Shown: piece after piece, positions 53,324-62,093 of the stretch
Numbering within the stretch: position 1 is the first letter of the stretch
Layout: the number at the start of each line of letters is the position of its first letter
NCBI GenBank assembly: GCA_944388805.1
Contig: CALXKE010000003.1
Coordinates: 1 to 64,000, forward strand
Source of the DNA: an uncultured Clostridia bacterium
GTDB taxonomy: Bacteria > Bacillota > Clostridia > TANB77 > CAG-508
Length of the DNA stretch: 64,000 bases
Direction: 5' to 3'
Notes under the pieces: model-generated
Database searches by the model: none
What the model was told of the DNA's origin: nothing
The model's input: only the letters and a program-made list of their open reading frames with translations
Position numbers and translations under genes: made by a program

Positions 53324-53609
53324 GATAATCTATCACTCCTCTCACAATTATTTTTTGGTTACCCTTAGGCATTACTACCAATCTATAATTTCCTGTAATC
53401 CCAACACCAAAATATCTTTTCAGGTTGCCTTTTAAAGGATGTGGTTTTCCAAAACCATATTTCATAAATTCTTGGAAATTTTCTGTTGCTTCTATTTGAT
53501 TAAATCTTAATTTAACCATCTTAGCTAATTCTATGCCTATTATTTTTCTTAATTCTTCCATATTTGACATTTTCTTTTGTATCTCATGATTATGCCATTC
53601 TATTTCCAA
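53292..53609 (-). CDS. higB: HigB/RelE-type toxin
   Basis: The 105-residue protein has the RelE/HigB fold pattern: a helical first half, HPLKGNLKRYFGVGITGNYRLVVMP and a final strand with VIDYHGDKYNW. Such toxins cleave mRNA on the ribosome. The first codon is TTG, 8 bases after AGGAGG. It has a strong promoter with a palindromic operator (53637-53684). The order is toxin first, antitoxin second, as in higBA. Confidence 0.82.
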   Translation of the reverse strand: MEIEWHNHEIQKKMSNMEELRKIIGIELAKMVKLRFNQIEATENFQEFMKYGFGKPHPLKGNLKRYFGVGITGNYRLVVMPKGNQKIIVRGVIDYHGDKYNWLIP

Positions 53610-53636
53610 GTTCTTTCCTCCTTTTGTATCTTGTTG

Positions 53637-53684
53637 TTACCTATTAGGTAATTAAATTCTATCATATACTTATATATATGTCAA
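53637..53684 (-). promoter_or_regulatory. Promoter and palindromic operator of the toxin-antitoxin pair
   Basis: TTGACA (53684-53679) and TAGAAT (53661-53656) are 17 bases apart. Just downstream TTACCTATTAGGTAA (53637-53651) is a perfect 6-bp inverted repeat around 3 bases. That position fits autorepression by the HigA-like protein. Confidence 0.75.
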
Positions 53685-53742
53685 TGCTATAGAATTTTTT
53701 CTTTAAAAAATAAAACTATTTATGTTGTCCTTGACAAAAAAA

Positions 53743-53769
53743 GATAAGACATTCTTTATATCTTACCTT
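53743..53769 (-). terminator. Terminator of the two-component system genes
   Basis: On the minus strand GGTAAGA pairs with TCTTATC (one G-T), followed by TTTTTTTG. The arm TATCTTACCTTT matches the terminator at 52175-52205. Confidence 0.65.
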
Positions 53770-53803
53770 TTAAATATATACAATTTAAAAATCTATTTTT
53801 CAA

Positions 53804-54820
53804 CTACTTCAAATTTGTATAACTATTTTTAGGAAATATAATCCTTACTTCTGTTCCTTTATCTTTTTCTGAATTCAATTCTATTCCAAGACTTAATTTA
53901 TCACATAATTTTTTGCACAAGTATAAACCAATTCCAGTAGATTTTTGTCCTATTAATCTTCCATTTTCTCCTGTAAAACCTCTTTCAAATACTCTTGTGA
54001 TTTCTCCTTTTTTTATTCCAATTCCATTATCTTGTATGTATAAAATGACTTTATCGTTTTTGGATTTTGCAAATATCTCTATTTTCTTATTTTCATCTTT
54101 AGAATACTTGATTGCATTTTGTATAATTTGGTTAATAATAAAAGTTGCCCATTTACTATCTGTATAAACTTCATGTTCTAAATCTTTTAATTCCAAAGCT
54201 ACTTTTTCATTTAGTAATGTAGTTTTATTTTTTAATATAGCATTATTTACAATTTCTTTTAGATTGTTTTTGGTAATAATATAGTCTTTTTCAACGGCAT
54301 TGCTTCTTGCATAAAATAAGGCTTGTTCTGTATAATTTTCTACCTTATCTAGTTCTTCATCTATACTTTTGGTTACTTCATTTTTATGGTTTTCAATAAT
54401 CATTTTACTTGCCGCAATTGGTATTTTTACTTCATGGATCCATAATTCTATATATTCTTTATAATCTTCCTGAATACGTTTATAGTAATTTACATTTTCA
54501 AGCATAGACTTTCCTGCATCTAGCATGACTTCTTTTAAAATTTTGCCTTCTGTAAAATTAGCGTTTTTTATAATTTCAGAAATCAAATACTTTTCATGTA
54601 ATTCTTCCATATTATTTTTTAATTGATTATAAAAATGTTGTTTTCTTTTATATTCAACAAATATGGAAATGGATACAACGATAATGATAATAGCAGCTAT
54701 GTAAATTTGTGCAATAATTCCGATTTGATAAGCCAATAATAATATTTCTATACTAATTAAGGCTAATAGAACACTTACAATTAACAATACTTTATCTTTT
54801 ATAAAATCACTAAATTTCAT
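53804..54820 (-). CDS. BceS/YxdK-like intramembrane-sensing histidine kinase
   Basis: The 338-residue kinase has two N-terminal membrane helices with almost no external loop, typical of Bce-type kinases that sense through their ABC transporter. The phosphoacceptor His is in ELWIHEVKIPIAA, the N-box in NQIIQNAIKYS, and ATP-lid motifs DNGIGI and GIGLYLCKKL. It overlaps the response regulator gene by 4 bases. Its natural partner is the transporter at 48919-51772, though a toxin-antitoxin pair now lies between. Confidence 0.92.
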   Translation of the reverse strand: MKFSDFIKDKVLLIVSVLLALISIEILLLAYQIGIIAQIYIAAIIIIVVSISIFVEYKRKQHFYNQLKNNMEELHEKYLISEIIKNANFTEGKILKEVMLDAGKSMLENVNYYKRIQEDYKEYIELWIHEVKIPIAASKMIIENHKNEVTKSIDEELDKVENYTEQALFYARSNAVEKDYIITKNNLKEIVNNAILKNKTTLLNEKVALELKDLEHEVYTDSKWATFIINQIIQNAIKYSKDENKKIEIFAKSKNDKVILYIQDNGIGIKKGEITRVFERGFTGENGRLIGQKSTGIGLYLCKKLCDKLSLGIELNSEKDKGTEVRIIFPKNSYTNLK

Positions 54821-55488
54821 TTTAATATATACCCCTGTCCTCTTTTGGTTTCTATTCTATCATGTAATCCTAATTCTTCTAGTTTTGTTCTTAGTCTTTT
54901 TATATTGACATTTAATGTATTATCATCAATAAATTCTTCACTTTCCCATAAATAATCCATGATTTCATCTCTTGATACCACTTCATTTTTATGAGTACTT
55001 AAATAGTATAAAATAGTATATTCATTTTTTGTTAAGCCCATTTTCTGATTATCTTTTTCTATAGTTCTTTCTGCTATATTTAATACAAAATCATGACAGT
55101 CAATTTTTTCTGGATTTCTTCCTGCATTTTGATTTCTTTTTAATAAACCATTTATTTTTGCAAGTAATATTTGTATATTATATGGTTTTGTAACATATTG
55201 GTCTGCTCCATAATTTAGACTCATTAATTCATCAATTTCATTATCTCTACTTGTTACCATAATAATTGGCACATTAGATACTTTTCTTACTTCTTTGCAG
55301 ACAAATTCTCCATCTGTATATGGTAAATTAATATCTAGTAATACCAAATCTGCATTTTCATCTAATATATCTTGTATTGTATTATCAAAATTTTCTAATC
55401 CTTTTGCTTCAAATCCATTTTTATTTAAAAATGTTTCTAATTCTTGTCTTAGTTTTTTATCATCTTCAACAATTAATATTTTACTCAC
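54817..55488 (-). CDS. BceR/YxdJ-like OmpR-family response regulator
   Basis: The 223-residue protein has a receiver domain with acidic pocket VEDD, phosphoacceptor Asp in LVLLDINLPYTDG, the switch Thr/Ser (MVTSRD) and Lys (YVTKPYN), and a C-terminal winged helix (DDNTLNVNIKRLRTKL). It would activate the downstream transporter and yxeA genes. The start codon is GTG, after GAAAGGA. It is the first gene of this part of the operon. Confidence 0.94.
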   Translation of the reverse strand: MSKILIVEDDKKLRQELETFLNKNGFEAKGLENFDNTIQDILDENADLVLLDINLPYTDGEFVCKEVRKVSNVPIIMVTSRDNEIDELMSLNYGADQYVTKPYNIQILLAKINGLLKRNQNAGRNPEKIDCHDFVLNIAERTIEKDNQKMGLTKNEYTILYYLSTHKNEVVSRDEIMDYLWESEEFIDDNTLNVNIKRLRTKLEELGLHDRIETKRGQGYILK

Positions 55489-55615
55489 TTTTTAATGATT
55501 CCTTTCTCAATATTATATTTACTAAATAGAAAATCAATTTTTCTATTTAGCAGAATACATTAAACTTTTCAATCTTTTTCTTTTTTCATTTCATTGTTAT
55601 TATACGAATTTTTAT

Positions 55616-57202
55616 TTATTTCGTCAAATGTTTTAATTTTATGAGTTCATTAAATTCTTCCTCAAGCTCTTTTTTTCTTTTCTCATCTTTTGTCATTGCT
55701 AATTCTGAAGTAATTTGTGATATCTTAAAATCTAATAATAGTTTATCATTTTCATTTTTACTTTGTTGTTTTTTACTTCTTTCTTTTTCATATTGTAGAT
55801 AAGAAGAATAATTTCCTTCATATTCTATAATTTTATGGTTTTTTATAACTAAAATATCTGTTGCAATATGATCAATAAATGTTTTATCATGTGTAACAAA
55901 TAAAATCGTTCCATTATATTCTTTTAACAATTCTTCTAAACTTTCAATGGATTCTATATCCAAGAAATTAGTAGGCTCATCTAATATCAGTAAATTATTG
56001 TCTGATACCAATATCTTAGCAATCGATACTTTTACTCTTTCTCCACCACTTAAATCTTTTATGTTTTTTTCTAAGTCTTTATCTTTGAATAACAAATTTG
56101 CTAATATATTTTTTACAATCATTTCTGATTGATTCGTATCTTGCATGACATTTTGTAATACATTTTTACTAAAATCTAAGTTTGAAAAATCCTGCGAAAA
56201 ATATCCTATTTTTATATTCGGATTTACTCTTATATGACAATTTCCATTTATGATTTGATTGATCAGTGTTGTCTTTCCTGCTCCATTTTCTCCTATTAAA
56301 GCTGTTTTTCGATTGGTTTTGATAACACAACTTGCATGTTCAAATAATTGTTTTTCTCCTAATTGGATATTTAAATTTTCAATACGGATTGCTATTTTAT
56401 TTTTTGTATTTTCTTTTGTTTGATATTTCATATATATTTTTTGATTGTTTTGTGGTTTTTCTTTTACTTCTAGTTTTTCTAATCTAGTTTGCAAGGCATT
56501 TGTGTGTCCTTCCAATTTTTCTCTTATGTTTTCAACACCTCTTTTATGCAATCTTGCTTCAGAATTTCCCATTCTTTTGGGCGTTTTTCGAATTTCTTTT
56601 GCTGTATTTTTTGAAACATGAATCGCTTTTTCTAATCTTTGTTTTTCATTTATATATTGTATATATTCCAATTCTTTTCTTTTCGTTTCAGCCTCTTTTT
56701 GTAACTTATATTTTGAATAATTTCCTTCATATCTTTTTACTTTTCCATCTTTTATTTCTATAATGGCTGAACAAATTTCATCTAATAGACTTCTATCATG
56801 AGATATGATTAATATTGTTCCTTGATATTTTTTTAATTCTTTTTCAATATGACTAATCCCATTCCTATCTAAATTGCTTGACGGTTCATCTAGTAATAGG
56901 ATGCCATTTTGATGTAATACTTTTTGATGAAATGCTTCTTTCTTCTTCTCTCCGCCGCTTAAACTCTTATTTTCATAATTAATTTCTTCAAATTGCTCCA
57001 TATATATGATATTTTGCTTACGAATAATTTCTCCTGTATCTGGCTCTATTCTTCCAGCTATGATGTTCAATAAAGTAGTTTTTCCTGATCCGTTTTGTCC
57101 TACTATTCCTATTTTTTCATTTTCATATACTTTTAAATCTTCAATTTCTAATATCTTTCTATCACCATAATATTTTGATATATTTTTTAATTCTAATACC
57201 AT
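55616..57202 (-). CDS. ABC-F ATPase, probably ribosomal-protection type
   Basis: The 528-residue protein has two ABC domains and no membrane part: VGQNGSGKTT and GENGAGKTT Walker A motifs, two LSGGE signatures, DEPSSNLD and DEPTNFLD Walker B motifs. The first domain has a short arm, and the interdomain linker is long (about residues 180-280) and basic. This fits the resistance subgroup (Lsa/Vga/Msr-like) that displaces drugs from the ribosome, rather than EttA. The ATG at 57202 is used: it follows the ribosome site AGGAGG in a hairpin, and the leader of about 235 bases looks regulatory. The drug class is not determinable. Confidence 0.85.
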   Translation of the reverse strand: MVLELKNISKYYGDRKILEIEDLKVYENEKIGIVGQNGSGKTTLLNIIAGRIEPDTGEIIRKQNIIYMEQFEEINYENKSLSGGEKKKEAFHQKVLHQNGILLLDEPSSNLDRNGISHIEKELKKYQGTILIISHDRSLLDEICSAIIEIKDGKVKRYEGNYSKYKLQKEAETKRKELEYIQYINEKQRLEKAIHVSKNTAKEIRKTPKRMGNSEARLHKRGVENIREKLEGHTNALQTRLEKLEVKEKPQNNQKIYMKYQTKENTKNKIAIRIENLNIQLGEKQLFEHASCVIKTNRKTALIGENGAGKTTLINQIINGNCHIRVNPNIKIGYFSQDFSNLDFSKNVLQNVMQDTNQSEMIVKNILANLLFKDKDLEKNIKDLSGGERVKVSIAKILVSDNNLLILDEPTNFLDIESIESLEELLKEYNGTILFVTHDKTFIDHIATDILVIKNHKIIEYEGNYSSYLQYEKERSKKQQSKNENDKLLLDFKISQITSELAMTKDEKRKKELEEEFNELIKLKHLTK

Positions 57203-57204
57203 AA

Positions 57205-57239
57205 AAACTCCTCCTTTAATCATATTAAAGAAGGAGTTT
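57205..57239 (-). promoter_or_regulatory. Hairpin hiding the ABC-F ribosome site (also terminator-like)
   Basis: AAACTCCTTCTTTAAT pairs with ATTAAAGGAGGAGTTT around a 3-base loop, with one G-T pair, and TTTTT follows just before the ATG. The ribosome site AGGAGG lies entirely inside the 3-prime arm. The same structure therefore can block translation and can act as an intrinsic terminator. Confidence 0.75.
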
Positions 57240-57444
57240 ATTATCTATTATTTTAAATCTCATCTCATTTTCGCATTTATATTCTTATATATGTTCACTT
57301 ATTTAATAGTTTTGTACATAAATTTTAAAATTTGCATTATTAATAAACCATTCTAAAATATGATTACCTCTTATTTTATTTGTTGTAGTTTATTAATAAT
57401 AATCATTTTCCCACCATTTTAACCTTTCTTTTTAATTCCTTTTT

Positions 57445-57473
57445 ATTTTACCATATGTTTATTTATTTTTCAA
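57445..57473 (-). promoter_or_regulatory. Promoter of the ABC-F gene
   Basis: TTGAAA (57473-57468) and TAAAAT (57450-57445) are 17 bases apart. The leader between it and the ATG contains mini-frames such as MVGK and MIIINKLQQIK. Confidence 0.6.
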
Positions 57474-57500
57474 TAAAAACTTTCCTTATATTTAAGTAAT

Positions 57501-57531
57501 AAAATAGCGTACCATATGATACACTATTTTG
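57501..57531 (-). terminator. Terminator of the DedA gene
   Basis: AAAATAGTGTA and TACGCTATTTT form a stem (one G-T type mismatch) with a short loop, about 27 bases after the stop codon. Confidence 0.6.
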
Positions 57532-57557
57532 TTATTAAATTTATTATTGAATAACTA

Positions 57558-58214
57558 CTAATCTGTTGAATCTCCCAAATAATATATTTTTTTCTTGAAA
57601 ATAAACTTGTTTGTTTTTTTCCAATAGAATAATAAACAACCAATAACAAAAGCAATTGCTAATACGGTTAATGTAATATGAGAATATTGATCAAAAATTG
57701 CAAGCATATTTGCCCAATTTTCTCCTACGATATTTCCAATTGTTAATAGAACTGTATTCCAAACAGCAGATCCTGATATAGTATACATTAAAAATTTCCC
57801 CATAGACATTTCACTCATTCCTGCTGGTATAGAAATTAAACTTCTAACAATAGGAATAAATCTGCAGAAAAACACCGTTTTGTTTCCTTTTTCATCAAAC
57901 CACTTATCTGCTTTATCAATGTCTTCTGTTTTTAATCTAAGTATTTTTCCCACTTTTCCTGAAACTAATTTTTTTAGTCTTTCTTTATTTAATATTCTTC
58001 CTACATAATATAGCACAATGGCACCAACTAATGATCCCAAAGTTGCTGATATAATCATGATAACAATATTTAATCCTGTATAAGTAGTCATAAATCCACC
58101 AAATAATAAAACTGCTTCTGACGGAATTGGTGGAAAAATATTTTCTACCGCTATTAATAAAAATACACCTAGATATCCAAATTGTTCCATTATAGATAAC
58201 ATGATTTCTTGCAT
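57558..58214 (-). CDS. DedA family membrane protein
   Basis: The 218-residue protein has the DedA pattern: GVFLLIAVENIFPPIPSE, the glycine-rich half-helix SLVGAIVLYYVG, and FFCRFIPIVRSLISIPAGM with the conserved Arg residues, then WNTVLLTIG. These proteins recycle lipid carriers such as undecaprenyl phosphate or flip phospholipids. AAGGAG lies 6 bases before the ATG. It is next to an MFS gene and the surface-sugar cluster. Confidence 0.92.
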   Translation of the reverse strand: MQEIMLSIMEQFGYLGVFLLIAVENIFPPIPSEAVLLFGGFMTTYTGLNIVIMIISATLGSLVGAIVLYYVGRILNKERLKKLVSGKVGKILRLKTEDIDKADKWFDEKGNKTVFFCRFIPIVRSLISIPAGMSEMSMGKFLMYTISGSAVWNTVLLTIGNIVGENWANMLAIFDQYSHITLTVLAIAFVIGCLLFYWKKTNKFIFKKKIYYLGDSTD

Positions 58215-58276
58215 ATGTTTTCTCCTTTTTATTCATAACATGAATATACTATGATTATATTCCATTCGTTAAATTT

Positions 58277-59581
58277 TTAACTATTTTTTTGTTTTTCTGG
58301 TCTATTAATACTATATCGTATATCTTCATCATTATATTCTTCTGGCTTCAAACCTACTTTATCTCTCATATAGTCTAACAATAATATGATTCCAATTGTT
58401 GTAACACATCCTATGATAATAAATGTATTTGCAGTTGTGGTTATCGCTAATAATCCAGAGGAGATTAATGATAAAATAGCTGTTGCTAAATTGGCTGTTA
58501 AATATCTTAAAGCAGATATTTTAGGTCGTATGCTTCTATTGGTAAAATTATTTAAATATCTTGTAATTAGTCCTACATATGGTCCTTTAATAGCATATTG
58601 AATTGCAAATAAGACTACAATTAGGATTAAAGATGACCTTGATAATTGGTCTTGTCCTATAAATCCTATAACAATACATGACATTACCATAGGAATTCCT
58701 AACCATGCTAATGTTTTATTTCCAAAATTTTCTTGTATTTTTTCTGTATTTCTAGTAGAAATTGCCGCAATAATTTGTAATATAGCAAATATAACGCCAA
58801 AATACTGTTCAGGAACATGTATTTCTTCTAATATACTACTTCTTAAATTAACAATTGCCGTTATAGTTCCCATTAACAATGCATTAAACATAATTAATGA
58901 ACGAATCCTTTTTGACTTTAAGAAATACCTAAAAGACGTTTTTAATTGTACCATATATTCTGTAAACTTAATTGGTTTTACCTTGTTTTGTGCAATTGCT
59001 GTATGCCTGAATTTAAAAGATAAAATCGTTGCAAGTGTACAACATATAAAACATAAAACCATAGGAATATATCCATTGATAACAAATGTAAAACCTGCTG
59101 TTGTAGAAGCAATGGCTTCCAATATATAGAAATAAGATGTAGATTTCCCATCTATTTTTGAGAATATCTTTCCTCTTCTATATCCTTTTGGTAAAGAATC
59201 ATATAATATATTTGCTTCACATATTCCTTTTATAGAATATCCTAGTGCATATATAAATTGAATAATTAGTAATTCATAATATTCCTGCATAAATATCATA
59301 GATAATATGCTTAATGTATATAATACATTTCCAACAATTAATGCATTTTTCTTTCCCACTCTATCTACTAATCTTGTTACTGGTATCTGCCATAAAGTAT
59401 TGGATAATGTATAAAAGGCGTCAGAAAATAATACTTGTGCTGCTGAAAATCCCTTTACTTGTGTCAGAAATAAAAATATAATTGGGTAATAAAATAATAG
59501 GTCCCATGATACCATTTTGTATAATGGGAATAACCTAACATTTTTCTTTTTATGTCTGATTAATTTTTCCTTTGTACTCAA
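58277..59581 (-). CDS. MFS transporter
   Basis: The 434-residue protein has 12 membrane helices and the family pattern (NTLWQIPVTRLVDRVGKKNALI between helices 2 and 3). The start codon is TTG after GAGGAG, 16 bases past the stop of the GtrB-like gene, so it may be translated from the same transcript. Substrate is unknown; the related genes nearby suggest a lipid or sugar export role but this is only context. Confidence 0.85.
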   Translation of the reverse strand: MSTKEKLIRHKKKNVRLFPLYKMVSWDLLFYYPIIFLFLTQVKGFSAAQVLFSDAFYTLSNTLWQIPVTRLVDRVGKKNALIVGNVLYTLSILSMIFMQEYYELLIIQFIYALGYSIKGICEANILYDSLPKGYRRGKIFSKIDGKSTSYFYILEAIASTTAGFTFVINGYIPMVLCFICCTLATILSFKFRHTAIAQNKVKPIKFTEYMVQLKTSFRYFLKSKRIRSLIMFNALLMGTITAIVNLRSSILEEIHVPEQYFGVIFAILQIIAAISTRNTEKIQENFGNKTLAWLGIPMVMSCIVIGFIGQDQLSRSSLILIVVLFAIQYAIKGPYVGLITRYLNNFTNRSIRPKISALRYLTANLATAILSLISSGLLAITTTANTFIIIGCVTTIGIILLLDYMRDKVGLKPEEYNDEDIRYSINRPEKQKNS

Positions 59582-59596
59582 CTGTTTCTCCTCTTT

Positions 59597-60541
59597 TTAA
59601 TCATTCATTTCTTTTTCTCCATTATACTCATTTACCAAATATAATGGTCTATCTTTACTTTCATTAAATATTCTTCCTAAATATTCTCCTATAATTCCAA
59701 ATAATAATATTTGTACGCCAGAGAAAAATAGAATCAATAATATAATTGCTTGATATGCTTGGATCATTGTACTTGTTATAATACATTTTGCAATTACATA
59801 TACAAAATATACAAATAAAATAATAAATGTTGGTATACTAATATATGTTGATATTCTAAGTGGTGATGTCGTAAATGATGTAATTCCATCTATTGCTAAA
59901 TCTATTAGCTTTTTATAATTCCATTTTGTTTGCCCTGCAATTCTTGGGTCTCTATCATATAGTACTTCTTTTTTCTTGTATCCTATCCAACTAAACATAC
60001 TTTTTGAATTTCTTTGAGATTCTCTCATTTTTCTCAAGGCATTCACACATCTTCTGTCTAATAATCTAAAATCTCCTGTGTCTTGTTGAATTGGTACATT
60101 TGTTAAATGTTGCAAAACTCTATAATACATTTTTGATGTAAATTTCTTTAGCCAAGTTTCTCCTTTTCTTGAACTTCTTTTGGCATAAACGTCATCATAT
60201 CCTTCTTCCCAGTATTTTACCAATTCAGGAATCAATTCTGGTGGATCTTGTAAATCGGCATCCATAAAAATAACACAATCTCCTGTTGCATAATCTAATC
60301 CTGCAATCATAGCAATTTCTTTTCCAAAGTTTCTAGAAAAATCAACATAGCATATTCTATTATCTTTTTCTCTATATTCTTTTATTAAATTAATGGTATT
60401 ATCTTTACTTCCATCATTTACAAATAAAATTTCAAATTCATAATGCTCCATAGAACTCATTAATTTTTCTAATCTTTCATATAAATGTGGTAATGATTCT
60501 TCTTCATTATATGCTGGTATAATTATGGTTATTTTTTTCAT
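59597..60541 (-). CDS. GtrB-like family 2 glycosyltransferase
   Basis: The 314-residue protein has a GT2 domain (IIIPAYNEEESLPHLY, VNDGSKDNT, DADLQDPPE) and two C-terminal membrane helices. It matches the DPM1/GtrB class that charges undecaprenyl phosphate with a sugar. A GtrA-like flippase gene lies 70 bases upstream, the usual pairing. GAAAGGAAT lies upstream of the ATG, following a collapsed family B element. Confidence 0.92.
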   Translation of the reverse strand: MKKITIIIPAYNEEESLPHLYERLEKLMSSMEHYEFEILFVNDGSKDNTINLIKEYREKDNRICYVDFSRNFGKEIAMIAGLDYATGDCVIFMDADLQDPPELIPELVKYWEEGYDDVYAKRSSRKGETWLKKFTSKMYYRVLQHLTNVPIQQDTGDFRLLDRRCVNALRKMRESQRNSKSMFSWIGYKKKEVLYDRDPRIAGQTKWNYKKLIDLAIDGITSFTTSPLRISTYISIPTFIILFVYFVYVIAKCIITSTMIQAYQAIILLILFFSGVQILLFGIIGEYLGRIFNESKDRPLYLVNEYNGEKEMND

Positions 60542-60573
60542 TTTATTCTCATTCCTTTCTTAAGGTCAAAATT

Positions 60574-60599
60574 GGTTAAAAAAGAATTATTTCTCAACC
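60574..60599 (-). repeat. Collapsed family B element
   Basis: GGTTAAAAAAGAATT joins directly to ATTTCTCAACC, the two outer arms of family B, with all inner parts missing. The joint is at AATT, which occurs in both arms of full copies, so a deletion between those short repeats explains it. The flank CTTTCTTAAGGT toward the ribosome site is kept. Confidence 0.65.
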
Positions 60600-60610
60600 C
60601 TTTCACTTTT

Positions 60611-61036
60611 CTACCCATTTACTTCTTTCTTTGTTTTAAATGCAAAAAATTTACTTATAAAAAAGTTTAGAATGACAACAATCACTGTAATGGTTACTTT
60701 TGTGATGACATATTCTACATGTAAGACTGTATAAAGTAAAAATACACCTGCCATTTCTAATACCATCGTAAACAATCTACCTAATATAAATTTAAAAAAT
60801 TCTGTCCATTTTTCTTTTGCAGTTTCCGCTGTAGAATTAAATACCATTTTACGATTGGTAAAATAAGCAAACAAAATAGAAATAATAATTCCTATTGTAC
60901 TTGCTATATTTCCTTCAACCTGAAATGCTTTTACTAATATTGTTGAAACTCCTATATTAATGAGTGTTGTTAATACACCAAATATTAAATATGATATGGT
61001 TTCTCTTGTACATAATTTTTTTATAATTTTTTCCAT
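60611..61036 (-). CDS. GtrA-like membrane protein
   Basis: The 141-residue protein has four membrane helices in the GtrA pattern (YLIFGVLTTLINIGVSTIL, YFTNRKMVFN, FKFILGRLFTMVLEM). GtrA proteins flip lipid-linked sugars made by GtrB across the membrane for wall or surface-polymer modification. It lies directly before the GtrB-like gene. Confidence 0.9.
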   Translation of the reverse strand: MEKIIKKLCTRETISYLIFGVLTTLINIGVSTILVKAFQVEGNIASTIGIIISILFAYFTNRKMVFNSTAETAKEKWTEFFKFILGRLFTMVLEMAGVFLLYTVLHVEYVITKVTITVIVVILNFFISKFFAFKTKKEVNG

Positions 61037-61181
61037 TTTTCTTCACTTTCTTATTATTTTCTTTATTAAATTTAAAGTTCATTCCATATTTTTTTATTTG
61101 TATCTTCTTTATATTTTTCATTATCATTCGTTAAAATCGTTACTATTATATCAATAAATATATTTCTTGTAAAGCATATGA

Positions 61182-61679
61182 TTATTGCTTATTCTTAAAA
61201 TAATAACTTTTTATCATTCCTGGAATGAATAATAATATATATAATATTTTGTTTTCTATTCCTTTTATGTTTCCTATGTTATATTGTTTTGTTAAATAAC
61301 CAAATAAAATATAATGTTTCATAACATATAACCTCTTTTTTAGAGAAATTCCTCGCATATCCTGTTGTTCTAAAATCTCTTTGAAATATGCAAAATGTCC
61401 ATATGGATTTTCTTTAAAAACTTTTCTAATATTTTTGGTATATCCATCTTCTTTGTAATCGCATATCATAAGTGGTTTATTGATACATTTCATTTTATAT
61501 TTCAAATCCATTTCATGATACATCCTGGCTTCTGTTGAAAACTTTTCATGATTTTCAATTTTATACTGATACTGTTTTCGGATATCTGCAAAAAATACAA
61601 TTGCTTTTTCTCCAGTTTCTCCGCTCTTTAAAATATAAATCAAACATGGTGGTCTCTTCTTTTCGAAATAAGTTTCCAA
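61182..61679 (-). CDS. C-terminal part of a family 2 glycosyltransferase (after a frameshift)
   Basis: This frame is the second half of the glycosyltransferase that begins at 62091. From about 61623 downward it continues with GETGEKAIVFFADI and conserved tail helices. Its apparent start codon lacks a ribosome site and lies inside the other frame. Removing one base near 61621-61627 (GAGCGGAGA to GAGGGAGA) joins the two into one protein of about 300 residues. It is either an error in the sequence or a recent inactivation. Confidence 0.75.
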   Translation of the reverse strand: METYFEKKRPPCLIYILKSGETGEKAIVFFADIRKQYQYKIENHEKFSTEARMYHEMDLKYKMKCINKPLMICDYKEDGYTKNIRKVFKENPYGHFAYFKEILEQQDMRGISLKKRLYVMKHYILFGYLTKQYNIGNIKGIENKILYILLFIPGMIKSYYFKNKQ

Positions 61680-62091
61680 TATTATTTCCGTTTAAATCAT
61701 ATTTTAAAAAGCACAAACCATATAAATCATTTCTCTCTCTTGTTTCATAATAAGCTTGTAAAATATCATAAAATGCATTATCTGAAAATATATCATCAGA
61801 GTCACACTCTACAATTAAATCTCCATTAGCATATTGAACAACATTGTTAATAGCTGACATTTTTCCTTGATTTTTTTGTTTATGATATTGTATTTCTATC
61901 TTTTTTTCATTTATGTACTGATGGATTACTTCTTCTGTATTATCTGTTGAACCATCATCTATAACAAGCCATTGTACTTGTACACTTTGCCTTACTTCAT
62001 CATTTAGTTCTAAGTTTTTCACAATGCTGTTGTATAAATTACCAAGCATATTGGCCCTATTATATGTTGGTGTAATAATAGATAATTTCAT
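61561..62091 (-). CDS. Family 2 glycosyltransferase, N-terminal part (frameshifted)
   Basis: The frame starts as a GT2 enzyme (IITPTYNRANMLGNLY, VIDDGSTDNTEEV, ECDSDD as metal-binding DxD). After MFDLYFKE it runs into an unrelated tail of about 22 residues because of a one-base insertion near 61623. The ATG is 3 bases from the stop of the preceding glycosyltransferase gene, so translation is coupled. It is a probable surface-polysaccharide enzyme. Confidence 0.85.
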   Translation of the reverse strand: MKLSIITPTYNRANMLGNLYNSIVKNLELNDEVRQSVQVQWLVIDDGSTDNTEEVIHQYINEKKIEIQYHKQKNQGKMSAINNVVQYANGDLIVECDSDDIFSDNAFYDILQAYYETRERNDLYGLCFLKYDLNGNNIGNLFRKEETTMFDLYFKERRNWRKSNCIFCRYPKTVSV

Positions 62092-62093
62092 AA

